A DNA stretch of 37,219 bases from NCBI RefSeq assembly GCF_003602275.1, contig NZ_QZVT01000008.1, forward strand, positions 1-37,219, written 5' to 3'. The translations under genes were made by a program, and so were the position numbers. This document shows, in pieces, positions 14,053 to 21,810 of the stretch. The notes beneath the pieces are model-generated. The model was not told the origin of the DNA. It made no database searches and saw nothing but the letters and a program-made list of their open reading frames with translations. The stretch comes from Arthrobacter cheniae (GTDB taxonomy: Bacteria > Actinomycetota > Actinomycetes > Actinomycetales > Micrococcaceae). The number at the start of each line of letters is the position of its first letter. Within the stretch, counting starts at the first letter, position 1.

Positions 14053-15021
14053 ATGCTGGACGCGACGTCGCTCGAGGTCTACCGGTATGCGGTAGGACAC
14101 CCGGGCTGGAGCCGCTCCGAGGTCTCGGAGGCACTCGGCCTGACGCTGCGCCGCATCGATGAGGCCATCGGGAAGCTTTCGGAGCGCCGTCTCCTCAGCC
14201 CACAGGCCGGCAGTGAGAATGGGCTCGTCGCTGTATCGCCGGACGTCGCCCTCGCCGATCTGGTGGACGCGGACGAGCGCGCGATGCAGGAACTCAAAGC
14301 CCGGATCAGCGGCCAGCGGCGTGAGCTGTCGAGCCTCCTCCCCACCTTCCTCGATGCCCGCAAGCACGTGCTGGCCAGCACATCGGTCGAGACGCTCGAA
14401 GACCCGCACCTCATCCACCGGGTCCTCATCGACTACGGCCGCGACGTCACGGAGAAGGTCTACATCGCGCAGCCGGGGCAGGGTTCGACGGCGGACGTCC
14501 ACGAGGAGAGCGTCCGGAAGGACCTCGAGCTGCTGGAGAAGGGCGTACGCCGCCGGACCCTGTACGACACGAGTACCCGCGACCACGTTCCCACACGCAA
14601 GGCTGTCGAGACCATCGCCGCCGGTGGCGGTGAGTTCGGCGTCCTTCCCTTCATTCCCCTGCGCATGCTGATCTTCGACGACAAGCTGGCTCTGGTGGGA
14701 CGCCAGCTCACGCGCGAGGACAAGGCCGCCCTGGTGATCCGCGACCACAGCCTCATCAACATCTTCACCCATCTCTTCGACATCGCCTGGGAGATCAGCC
14801 AGCCGTTCCTCGCTCCGGACGCGGTGGCGTCACCGCTCAGCAGCATGCAGCGATCTATTATCCATGGCCTCGCCAACGGTCTGTCCGACGAGTCGATCGC
14901 CCGGCGCCTGGACATCAATGTGAGGACCTGCCGACGCCACATCGCGTGGATGCTCGACACGCTCCACGCGGATAGTCGTTTCCAGGCTGCTCTCAAGGCG
15001 CGCGAGGCCGGCTGGGTGTAA
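14053..15021 (+). CDS. TrmB/LuxR-type transcriptional regulator
   Basis: A 322-residue regulator. The N-terminal about 60 residues form a TrmB-like winged helix (LDATSLEVYRYAVGHPGWSRSEVSEALGLTLRRIDEAIGKLSERRLL). The middle resembles the phospholipase-D-like sensor region of TrmB-type regulators (FGVLPFIPLRMLIFDDKLALVGRQL). The C-terminus is a LuxR helix-turn-helix (LSSMQRSIIHGLANGLSDESIARRLDINVRTCRRHIAWML). This arrangement is common in Streptomyces and relatives, often near peptide or specialised-metabolite genes. ATG 14053 is preceded by GGGAGAG; earlier in-frame starts lack a ribosome site. It is divergent from the repeat-peptide gene and is its likely regulator. Confidence 0.88.
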   Translation: MLDATSLEVYRYAVGHPGWSRSEVSEALGLTLRRIDEAIGKLSERRLLSPQAGSENGLVAVSPDVALADLVDADERAMQELKARISGQRRELSSLLPTFLDARKHVLASTSVETLEDPHLIHRVLIDYGRDVTEKVYIAQPGQGSTADVHEESVRKDLELLEKGVRRRTLYDTSTRDHVPTRKAVETIAAGGGEFGVLPFIPLRMLIFDDKLALVGRQLTREDKAALVIRDHSLINIFTHLFDIAWEISQPFLAPDAVASPLSSMQRSIIHGLANGLSDESIARRLDINVRTCRRHIAWMLDTLHADSRFQAALKAREAGWV

Positions 15022-15044
15022 TCGGCGCTTTTGGTGAACAACTG

Positions 15045-15080
15045 TTGCCTGTTAGTCAACCCGCGCTTAGACTCTGGGCG
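15045..15080 (+). promoter_or_regulatory. Sigma-A promoter for a leaderless transcript
   Basis: TTGCCT (15045-15050) and TAGACT (15068-15073) are separated by an ideal 17 bases. The GTG start codon of the aminotransferase is at 15080, seven bases after the -10 element, exactly where transcription should begin. No Shine-Dalgarno sequence precedes the GTG. The palindromic AACAACTGTT (15037-15046) overlaps the -35 box and may be an operator. Confidence 0.7.
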
Positions 15081-16375
15081 TGACGTCCTCCAGCGAAACC
15101 TCCGCCGACCTCCTGCCCGCCGAGACCGAAGCCGCCCTCGAACGCGCCGTCGATTCCGCCAATCGCCACGATCAGCTCTTCTCGCTGAGGGCGGCCAACA
15201 TCAAGCAGTCCGCGGTGCGCGATGTCTTCGACATCTCCATCCGTCCGGGCCTCGTGTCCCTCGCGGGCGGCAGCCCCTACCTCAAATCTCTTCCCCTGGA
15301 GGACCTGGGCCGCACTGCGCAGAAGATCATCGCCGAGCACGGGCTCGAGGCCCTGCAGTACGGCGGCGGACAGGGCATGGAGGAACTCCGTCGGCTCGTG
15401 TGCGAGGTGATGGCAGCCGAGGGCATCGAGGGGGCGAGCCCCGATGACATCGTGATCACGACAGGTTCGCAGTCCGCCCAGGACGTAGCCGCAAAGGTTT
15501 TCTGCAACCCGGGTGACGTGATCCTCTGCGAGGATCCCACCTACGTCGGCGCCCTGAACACCTTCGAGGCCTACGAGGTCGACGTCGTGACCATCCCCAT
15601 GGACGACCTCGGCCTGATCCCGGAGGAGCTCGAGCGGATCATCGTCGAGCTGGAGGCGCAGGGCCGCGCGATCAAGCTGCTCTACACCATCCCCAGCTTC
15701 AACAATCCGAGCGGCATCACGATGGCCGCTGATCGTCGGCAGCGCGTCGTCGAGATCTGCCGCAGCCACACCATCCTGGTCCTCGAGGACAACCCTTACG
15801 GCATGCTGCGCTTCGACGGGGAGCCCCTCAAACCGATGCGTGCGGACAACCCCGATGACGTCATCTACCTCGGGTCCTTCTCGAAGATCTTCGCCCCGGG
15901 CGTGCGGCTCGGCTGGGCACTGGTGCCCAGGCACCTCCACCGCCGGTTCTACCTCGCCTGCGAGGCCGTGGTGCTGTGTCCGTCGCCGCTGACACAGATG
16001 CTCGTGACCGCCTACCTCACCGAGTACGACTGGCGGGGACACCTGCATTCGATGCGCAGCCTTTATCGGGAGCGGTGCGACGCCATGCTCGGCGCGCTCG
16101 CTGAGGAGTTGCCCGACGGCGTGCATTGGACGACCCCCGACGGTGGGTTCTTCGTCTGGGTGACCCTTCCGGAGGGCATCGACACCTATCCGCTGCTCTA
16201 CAAGGCCATCGACGCCGGCGTCGTCTTCATTCCCGGTGCCGCGTTCACTCCGTCGGACGAGCCGTCGAACAAACTCCGGCTGGCGTTCAGCGCCGTGTCT
16301 CCCGAGGACATCGTCGAAGGTGTCCGTCGCCTGGCTCCGATCCTCCGCACGGCGATGGATGAGAACCGGGTGTAG
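15080..16375 (+). CDS. PLP-dependent aminotransferase (2-aminoadipate/MocR-like fold type I)
   Basis: A 431-residue class I/II aminotransferase. Landmarks are SLAGGSPYLKSLPLEDL, the substrate loop LQYGGGQGMEELRR, the cofactor-binding ITTGSQSAQDVAAKVFCNPGD and CEDPTYVGAL, YTIPSFNNPSGITM, LEDNPYGMLRF, and the PLP lysine in YLGSFSKIFAPGVRLGW. It resembles the LysN/2-aminoadipate aminotransferase group, which acts on several branched-chain and aromatic amino acids. It has no DNA-binding domain, so it is not a MocR regulator. It converges on the branched-chain 2-oxoacid dehydrogenase operon and could supply its oxoacids, but that is inference. The GTG start is supported by a leaderless promoter. 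Confidence 0.92.
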   Translation: MTSSSETSADLLPAETEAALERAVDSANRHDQLFSLRAANIKQSAVRDVFDISIRPGLVSLAGGSPYLKSLPLEDLGRTAQKIIAEHGLEALQYGGGQGMEELRRLVCEVMAAEGIEGASPDDIVITTGSQSAQDVAAKVFCNPGDVILCEDPTYVGALNTFEAYEVDVVTIPMDDLGLIPEELERIIVELEAQGRAIKLLYTIPSFNNPSGITMAADRRQRVVEICRSHTILVLEDNPYGMLRFDGEPLKPMRADNPDDVIYLGSFSKIFAPGVRLGWALVPRHLHRRFYLACEAVVLCPSPLTQMLVTAYLTEYDWRGHLHSMRSLYRERCDAMLGALAEELPDGVHWTTPDGGFFVWVTLPEGIDTYPLLYKAIDAGVVFIPGAAFTPSDEPSNKLRLAFSAVSPEDIVEGVRRLAPILRTAMDENRV

Positions 16376-16399
16376 GAAGGAAGCGGCCGGCCTCAGAAC

Positions 16400-16624
16400 C
16401 TAGCGGGGCGGGCCCTTCTGCTGCCGCATCGTCACCGCGATGGAGATCAGGGCTGCGACGATCACGAGGATGGACAGCCGCGCGATGGTGTCCAGACCCG
16501 GAAGAGCCACCTGCAGCAAAGTGGACGCGATGAAGCCGATCGCCACCACCAGCAGGAGCCTGCTCAGGGGGTACCTGGGTCGCGGTCGGCGGCCCGGGTC
16601 CTCACCCGGCAGCTGCTGGTTCAT
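16400..16624 (-). CDS. Small membrane protein (two predicted helices)
   Basis: A 74-residue protein with a Pro/Arg-rich cytoplasmic start (GEDPGRRPRPRYPLSR), two hydrophobic segments (LLLVVAIGFIASTLLQVAL and LSILVIVAALISIAVTM) and a basic tail. The ATG at 16624 is nine bases after the E2 stop, so it is the last gene of the 2-oxoacid dehydrogenase operon. I do not recognise a function. Confidence 0.75.
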   Translation of the reverse strand: MNQQLPGEDPGRRPRPRYPLSRLLLVVAIGFIASTLLQVALPGLDTIARLSILVIVAALISIAVTMRQQKGPPR

Positions 16625-16633
16625 GGGCCAACC

Positions 16634-18304
16634 CTAGTCGAGCAGCAGTGCGGGTTCCTCGAGGATGGAGGCGACGTCGGCCATGAAGCGCGCGCTGAGG
16701 TCGCCGTCGACGACCCGGTGGTCGAAGGAGCCGCCGAGCGTCGTGATCCAGCGGGGAATGACCTCGCCGTCGAGCACCCAGGGCTTCTGCTTGATGGTGC
16801 CGAACGCCACGATCGCCACCTCGCCCGGATTGATGATCGGCGTTCCCGTGTCGATGCCGAGGGCGCCGATGTTGGTGATGGTCAGGGTTCCGCCCTGCAT
16901 CTGGGCGGGCTGAGTCTTGCCTGCCCGGGCCGTCGTCGCCAGGTCGTTCAGTGCCAGCGCGAGCTCCTTCAGCGAGAGGTCCTGAGCGTCCTTGATATTG
17001 GGCACCATGAGGCCGCGCGGAGTTGCGGCCGCGATGCCGAGATTCATGAAGTGCTTGACGAGAATCTCGTCGTCGGACCAAGTGGCGTTGACGGAGGGAT
17101 TCCGCGCGGCTGCCCAGATGACGGCTTTCGCCAGGATGAGCAGCGGCGAGACCTTGATGCCCTCGAAATCGCGGGAAGCCTTGAGCCGCTTGACGAACTC
17201 CATGGTCCGCGAGGCATCGACATCCACGAAGATGCTGACATGTGGCGCCGTGAACGCGCTCTGCACCATGGCCTTCGCCGTGGCCTTGCGGACGCCCCTG
17301 ACCGGGATGCGCTCGATACGGCCACCACCCAGCAGCTTGCGGTCGGTCCAGAACGAGTCGGCACCATCCTGCTCGGCGTCGCGCTGGGACTGGTAGCTCA
17401 TGAGGTCCTGCTTCGTCACCTCACCGGCAGAACCGGTGGCCGGCACGTCGGCCAGGTTGATCCCGAGGTCCCGGGCGGCCTTACGGACCGGCGGCTTCGC
17501 CAACACGCGGTTGATCAGCTGGTTGAGCGGGTTGACCCGGGCCTGCGGCGCCATCCCCTCGGACTGCGCAGGAGCGGTGCCCGATTCCGGCCGGACTTCC
17601 ACGGCGGCGGCCTGACGAGCCGGCTCCGGGCCACCGGCATGGCCGGCCTGGTCGGAGGCCTGCTGCTCGTCGAGGCGAGTAGCTGCCGCGTGGCCCTGCT
17701 GTGACCCGACGTGCGCACCGGACACCGGGGCAGCCTGCGGCTTCCGGGGGCGACGCCTCACCGCGTCTGCCTTGGGGCCCGTGCCGACAAGGGGACCCGG
17801 TGTCGGTTCCGCCGGCGCTGCCCCAGGAGCCGCAGCCTCCCGGGCGGGGCTGCCTCCTGCGCGGGGGCCGGCAATCTCTCCCGGCATCTCGGGCACCGGA
17901 ACAGGATCCTGGTCGGGCGACGAGGAATCGGCAGCGGACCGGCCATGGTTCGCGCCCGGAGCCGGGGGCCATGCGGTTCCACTGGAGCCATGACCGCTCG
18001 TGTCCTGCGGCGCGGTGACGCCCGGGCCGGCGCCGTCGTGTTCATTCCCGGATCCGGAGACGGACGCGTCCTCCACGGAGATGATCGGCGTGCCGACCTC
18101 GATCGTCTCGCCCTCGGGTACGAGCAACTCGGAGACCGTTCCCGCGTACGGCGAGGAGAGCTCGACGAGCGACTTCGCGGTCTCGATCTCGCAGATGATG
18201 TCATTGACGGACACCGTTGCGCCGGGCGCCACCTTCCACTGCACGATCTCTGCCTCGGTGAGGCCTTCACCGACGTCGGGCAGATTGAACGTCTTGAGCG
18301 TCAT
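16634..18304 (-). CDS. Dihydrolipoamide acyltransferase (E2) of branched-chain 2-oxoacid dehydrogenase
   Basis: E2 transfers the acyl group from E1 to coenzyme A and forms the complex core. The 556-residue protein has one lipoyl domain at residues 1-80, with the lipoylated lysine K44 in [12 protein letters not shown] long Ala/Pro/Gly/Gln-rich linker (about 85-265) is followed by a peripheral-subunit-binding domain ([29 protein letters not shown]) and a catalytic domain ending in [16 protein letters not shown]529 and D533 are the catalytic pair. ETAKS instead of the ETDK of pyruvate complexes, and the pairing with separate alpha and beta E1 chains, favour a branched-chain 2-oxoacid complex, though pyruvate activity cannot be excluded. 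It lies nine bases after E1 beta. Confidence 0.93.
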   Translation of the reverse strand: MTLKTFNLPDVGEGLTEAEIVQWKVAPGATVSVNDIICEIETAKSLVELSSPYAGTVSELLVPEGETIEVGTPIISVEDASVSGSGNEHDGAGPGVTAPQDTSGHGSSGTAWPPAPGANHGRSAADSSSPDQDPVPVPEMPGEIAGPRAGGSPAREAAAPGAAPAEPTPGPLVGTGPKADAVRRRPRKPQAAPVSGAHVGSQQGHAAATRLDEQQASDQAGHAGGPEPARQAAAVEVRPESGTAPAQSEGMAPQARVNPLNQLINRVLAKPPVRKAARDLGINLADVPATGSAGEVTKQDLMSYQSQRDAEQDGADSFWTDRKLLGGGRIERIPVRGVRKATAKAMVQSAFTAPHVSIFVDVDASRTMEFVKRLKASRDFEGIKVSPLLILAKAVIWAAARNPSVNATWSDDEILVKHFMNLGIAAATPRGLMVPNIKDAQDLSLKELALALNDLATTARAGKTQPAQMQGGTLTITNIGALGIDTGTPIINPGEVAIVAFGTIKQKPWVLDGEVIPRWITTLGGSFDHRVVDGDLSARFMADVASILEEPALLLD

Positions 18305-18313
18305 GATGGTCCT

Positions 18314-19288
18314 TCAGTAAGCGAAGGCACGGTCGAGTGCCTCGAGGATGCGGTCGATGTCCGGCAGGTACTGCTCCTCCACACGTGCCACCGGGTACGG
18401 CATGTGGAAGCCGCCCACGCGGATGACGGGTGCCTCGAGGGACAGGAACGCCCACTCGGAGATTCGCGCTGCGATCTCCCCGCCGAGGCCGCCGAAGGTC
18501 GGAGCCTCGTGCGCGACGACCAGGCGACCGGTGCGGGTCACCGATGCGGTGACGGTGTCGAAGTCGATCGGCGAGATGGAGCGAAGGTCGATGACCTCGA
18601 TGCTCCGGCCGTCCTCCGCGGCGGCAGCCGCCGCCGCGAGTGCGACTGGCACCAGCGGTCCGTAGGCCACGACGGTGGCGTCGCTCCCCCTGCGGAGAAC
18701 CTGGGCCGTGAACGGATCGGCCGCCGGAGTCCTCGTGTCCACGTCGCCCTTGAGCCAGTAACGGCGCTTGGGCTCGAAGACGATCACCGGGTCCTCGCAG
18801 GTGACGGCCTGCTGGATCATCCAGTAGGCGTCCTGGGGATTCGACGGAGTGATGATCCGCAGGCCCGCTGTGTGGGCGAAGAGCGCCTCGGGCGACTCCG
18901 AGTGATGCTCGACGCTGCCGATCCCGCCGCCGTAGGGGATCCGGATGACCACAGGAGCGCTGAGCATGCCGTCACTGCGGGTGCGGAGCTTCGCCAGCTG
19001 GGTGGTGATCTGATTGAATCCGGGGAAGACGAAGCCGTCGAACTGGATCTCGCAGATGGGCCGGTAGCCGCGCAGCGCCAGGCCGATCGCGGTGCCGATG
19101 ATGCCGGATTCGGCCAGAGGGGTATCGACGACGCGCATGGCCCCGAACTCCCTCTTCAGCCCGTCCGTCACGCGATAGACGCCTCCGAGCTCGCCGATGT
19201 CCTCGCCCATCAGCAGGGTCTTCGGATCATGTGCGAGCGAGGCACGTAATCCCTCGTTGATCGCCTTCGCGATGGTCATCGTCGCCAT
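18314..19288 (-). CDS. 2-oxoacid dehydrogenase E1 component, beta chain
   Basis: A 324-residue transketolase-type beta chain. Signature segments are MTIAKAINEGLRASLAHDP, MGEDIGELGGVYRVTDGL, TPLAESGIIGTAIGLALRGYRPICEIQFDGFVFPGFNQI, IRIPYGGGIGSVEHHSESPEALFAHTAGLRI and TRTGRLVVAHEAPTFGGLGGEIAA. With the alpha chain it binds thiamine diphosphate and decarboxylates the 2-oxoacid. The ATG at 19288 overlaps the E1 alpha stop (TGATG). An internal ATG at 19279 (MTIAKA) is the alternative start. The order alpha-beta-E2 is typical of the bkd operon. Confidence 0.94.
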   Translation of the reverse strand: MATMTIAKAINEGLRASLAHDPKTLLMGEDIGELGGVYRVTDGLKREFGAMRVVDTPLAESGIIGTAIGLALRGYRPICEIQFDGFVFPGFNQITTQLAKLRTRSDGMLSAPVVIRIPYGGGIGSVEHHSESPEALFAHTAGLRIITPSNPQDAYWMIQQAVTCEDPVIVFEPKRRYWLKGDVDTRTPAADPFTAQVLRRGSDATVVAYGPLVPVALAAAAAAAEDGRSIEVIDLRSISPIDFDTVTASVTRTGRLVVAHEAPTFGGLGGEIAARISEWAFLSLEAPVIRVGGFHMPYPVARVEEQYLPDIDRILEALDRAFAY

Positions 19289-20508
19289 CAGGCGTGCTTC
19301 CCTTCGTCGGCGAATCCGGCCTCGTACTGCTGGAAGAAGCGCAGCTCCTCCTGGACGAGCGGATGCGGTTCCGCGTACACGGCCGCGAAGCGGCTTTCGA
19401 GATCCGGCGCGGTCATGGACAGCACGGCCTCCCGCAGGTCCGTGGCCATGGAGCGGGCCTCGGCACCCAGCTCCTCGAAGAACGACTCGTCCGCCAGGCC
19501 CGCTGTACGGAGGTAGGCCTCGAGGCGTGCGAGCGGGTCACGGGTCTGCCATTCCTGCTCGTCCCGTGACAATCGGTACTTCGTCGGATCGTCCGCCGTG
19601 GTGTGTGCACTCATGCGGTAGGTGTAGGCCTCGATCAGCACCGGCCCCTTCCCCGTTCGCGCATGTTCGAGCGCCCATCGCATGACGGCCTCGACGGCGA
19701 CGACGTCATTGCCGTCCACGCGTACCCCCGGGAACCCGTAGCCTTCGGCTCGCTTCGCCAGCGGCACCTTCGTCTGAACGGAGGACGGAACCGAGATAGC
19801 CCACTGGTTGTTCTGGCAGAAGAAGACGACCGGCGCGTCGAAGGAGGCGGCGAACACCATCGATTCGTGGATGTCACCCTCGGAACTGGCGCCGTCACCG
19901 AAGTAGGCGACGGACACTCCCTGCGGAAGGGACGGGTCTGCCAGCTGGTCACGTTGCATTCCCATCGCGTAGCCGACCGCGTGGAGGGACTGCGCCGCCA
20001 GCACCAGCGTGTACAGATGGAAGTTCCGCTCGCGCGGGTCCCAGCCGCCGTTGGTCACGCCCCGGAAAAGGCGAAGGATCTCGTCGAACCGGACGCCTCG
20101 CGTCAGGGCGACACCGTGCTCGCGGTATGTGGGGAATGCGTAGTCCTGAGGCTGAAGGGCGCGGCCGGAACCGATCTGCGCAGCTTCCTGGCCCGTGAGC
20201 GGTACCCACAGGGCGAGCTGGCCCTGGCGCTGCAGCGCGGTGGACTCCTGGTCGAAGCGCCGGATGAGAAACATGTCGCGGTAGAGCGAGCGGAGGTGCG
20301 GGGCGTCCGTCGCCGACAGGTATGGAGCGAAATCGACGGTGCTTCCGGCGACCTCGGCCGCCATGCCACCGGCCATCGAGCCATCCGAGGAGAGGACCTG
20401 AAGCATCTCCCCACCGGGCTCCTGGTCCCGGCCGACATCGGCGGCGTGCGCGGCGCGCAGTACTTCCTCTGCCTCGAACTCCGCTGCCGGCAAGCGACTG
20501 GCGTTCAT
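19288..20508 (-). CDS. 2-oxoacid dehydrogenase E1 component, alpha chain
   Basis: A 406-residue thiamine diphosphate-binding chain. The TPP motif GDGASSEGDIHESMVFAASFDAP...CQNN spans residues 204-234. YRDMFLIRRFDQESTALQRQG, FPTYREHGVAL and EAYTYRMSAHTTADDPTKYR (the phosphorylation-loop region) are all present. It is about 40 residues longer at the N-terminus than minimal family members, the extra part being Ala/Glu-rich. ATG 20508 follows AAGGAG with six-base spacing. It is the first gene of the operon and sits next to an inverted repeat (20540-20561). Confidence 0.94.
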   Translation of the reverse strand: MNASRLPAAEFEAEEVLRAAHAADVGRDQEPGGEMLQVLSSDGSMAGGMAAEVAGSTVDFAPYLSATDAPHLRSLYRDMFLIRRFDQESTALQRQGQLALWVPLTGQEAAQIGSGRALQPQDYAFPTYREHGVALTRGVRFDEILRLFRGVTNGGWDPRERNFHLYTLVLAAQSLHAVGYAMGMQRDQLADPSLPQGVSVAYFGDGASSEGDIHESMVFAASFDAPVVFFCQNNQWAISVPSSVQTKVPLAKRAEGYGFPGVRVDGNDVVAVEAVMRWALEHARTGKGPVLIEAYTYRMSAHTTADDPTKYRLSRDEQEWQTRDPLARLEAYLRTAGLADESFFEELGAEARSMATDLREAVLSMTAPDLESRFAAVYAEPHPLVQEELRFFQQYEAGFADEGKHA

Positions 20509-20539
20509 CCCTGCTCCTTACCCGACCCTATACATACCT

Positions 20540-20561
20540 CTTACGGAATGTTTGCCGTAAG
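20540..20561. promoter_or_regulatory. Inverted repeat in the 2-oxoacid dehydrogenase promoter
   Basis: CTTACGG (20540-20546) and CCGTAAG (20555-20561) are perfect complements with an 8-base AT-rich spacer. The element lies 32 bases upstream of the E1 alpha start, next to a minus-strand TATGTA (20531-20536) that could be the -10 box. That position suits a repressor or a metabolite-sensing regulator. A second hairpin, CGAAGA-N5-TCTTCG (20570-20586), lies just beyond. Confidence 0.6.
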
Positions 20562-20643
20562 TCATACACCGAAGAACATATCTTCGGGCGACATACTGAC
20601 CAAGACTAGTCAGCAGGGGCGCGCAGGCCTATTCGAGACGGAC

Positions 20644-21810
20644 TCAACGGGCAGCGGGTCGGTGCGTGTATTCTCCGCACAGCTCCAGGAAGCGCGTGTT
20701 GGCGGTCTCCTCACCAATGGATACACGGACGCCTTCGGACCCGAAAGCGCGGACGGACAATGCATGCTCTCCGGCTCTCGCCGCGAAGTCCTGCGTGTGA
20801 TCGCCGAGTGCCAGCCAGACGAAGTTGCCCTCTGCCTCCGGGACGTTCCAGCCCAGGCCGCGCAGACCCTCGACCACGCGCGTGCGCTCGTCGACGATCA
20901 GCTGCACGCGGGCCTCGACCTCATCGATGTGACGCAGCGATGTGACGGCGGCATGCTCGGCGATCTGCGAGACGGCGAACGGAACGGCGCTGACCCGGAG
21001 GTGCTCCGTGAGCGACGGCTGCGAGACGGAGTAGCCCACCCGGAGGCCGGCCAGGCCGTGGGCCTTCGAGAACGTCCGCAGCACGATGACGTTCCCGTAG
21101 TCGCGGTAGAGCTCGATCCCGTTGACGGCGTCGGGCCGACGGACGAACTCCTGGTAGGCCTCATCGATCACGACGACGACGTGGGAGGGCACCTCCGCGA
21201 GGAAATCGACGACCTCGTCCCGCGTGAGGATGGGCCCCGTGGGGTTGTTGGGCGTGCAGAGCAGGACCACGCGGGTCCTGTCGGTGATCGCGGCGGCCAT
21301 CGCTTCGAGATCGTGGGTGCCGTCCGCCCGGACCGGTACCTGGATGCCCGCAGCGCCGGCGAGCCCGACGCTGATGGGGTAGGCCTCGAAGGACCGCCAC
21401 GCATAGACCACCTCGTCGGGTGCATCGAAATCGTTCTGCCCGGCGAAGGTGGCGAGGATCTGGTTCAGTGCCCCGAGGCTGCCCGCCCCGGTCACGATGT
21501 CGGTCGCAGGCACGCCGAGGTAAGCCGCGAGTTCGGTCCGCAGTGCGGTCGTCATGGGATCGGGATACCTGTTGATCGAGGTCTCGGAGGCGATGGCCGC
21601 GAGCACTGCAGGAAGGGGCGGAAGGGGGTTCTCATTCGAGGACAGCTTGAAACTCTCCAGGCCGTCCACCATGACGGGCGGCTTGCCCGCTGCGTAGCGC
21701 GGAAGCTTTCCGAGGACGCCACGTGGGCGGAGACCCGGTGAGCTGCCCTCGGCTTCGGAGGTTTCGGCGGGGGGTATGGCCCGGAGGTCATCGATCGAAG
21801 TCATGGCCAT
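20644..21810 (-). CDS. hisC: Histidinol-phosphate/aromatic aminotransferase family (HisC-like)
   Basis: A 388-residue fold type I PLP enzyme of the HisC family. Typical segments are FKLSSNENPLPPLPAVLAAI, NRYPDPMTTALRTELAAYLGV, VTGAGSLGALNQI, LCTPNNPTGPILTRDEV, VVVIDEAYQEFV, and the PLP lysine in VLRTFSKAHGLAGLRVGY. GNFVWLALG lies near the C-terminus. Located outside a histidine operon and beside branched-chain catabolism, it may act on aromatic amino acids rather than histidinol phosphate. The family cannot be split from sequence alone. ATG 21810 overlaps the end of the upstream gene by 23 bases; ATG 21804 is also possible. Confidence 0.88.
   Translation of the reverse strand: MAMTSIDDLRAIPPAETSEAEGSSPGLRPRGVLGKLPRYAAGKPPVMVDGLESFKLSSNENPLPPLPAVLAAIASETSINRYPDPMTTALRTELAAYLGVPATDIVTGAGSLGALNQILATFAGQNDFDAPDEVVYAWRSFEAYPISVGLAGAAGIQVPVRADGTHDLEAMAAAITDRTRVVLLCTPNNPTGPILTRDEVVDFLAEVPSHVVVVIDEAYQEFVRRPDAVNGIELYRDYGNVIVLRTFSKAHGLAGLRVGYSVSQPSLTEHLRVSAVPFAVSQIAEHAAVTSLRHIDEVEARVQLIVDERTRVVEGLRGLGWNVPEAEGNFVWLALGDHTQDFAARAGEHALSVRAFGSEGVRVSIGEETANTRFLELCGEYTHRPAAR

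Noticed and set aside
17711..21741. Long plus-strand frames of 512 and 712 residues across the 2-oxoacid dehydrogenase and hisC genes
   Set aside because: They are antisense to well-supported enzymes; long antisense frames are a by-product of high GC at third codon positions.
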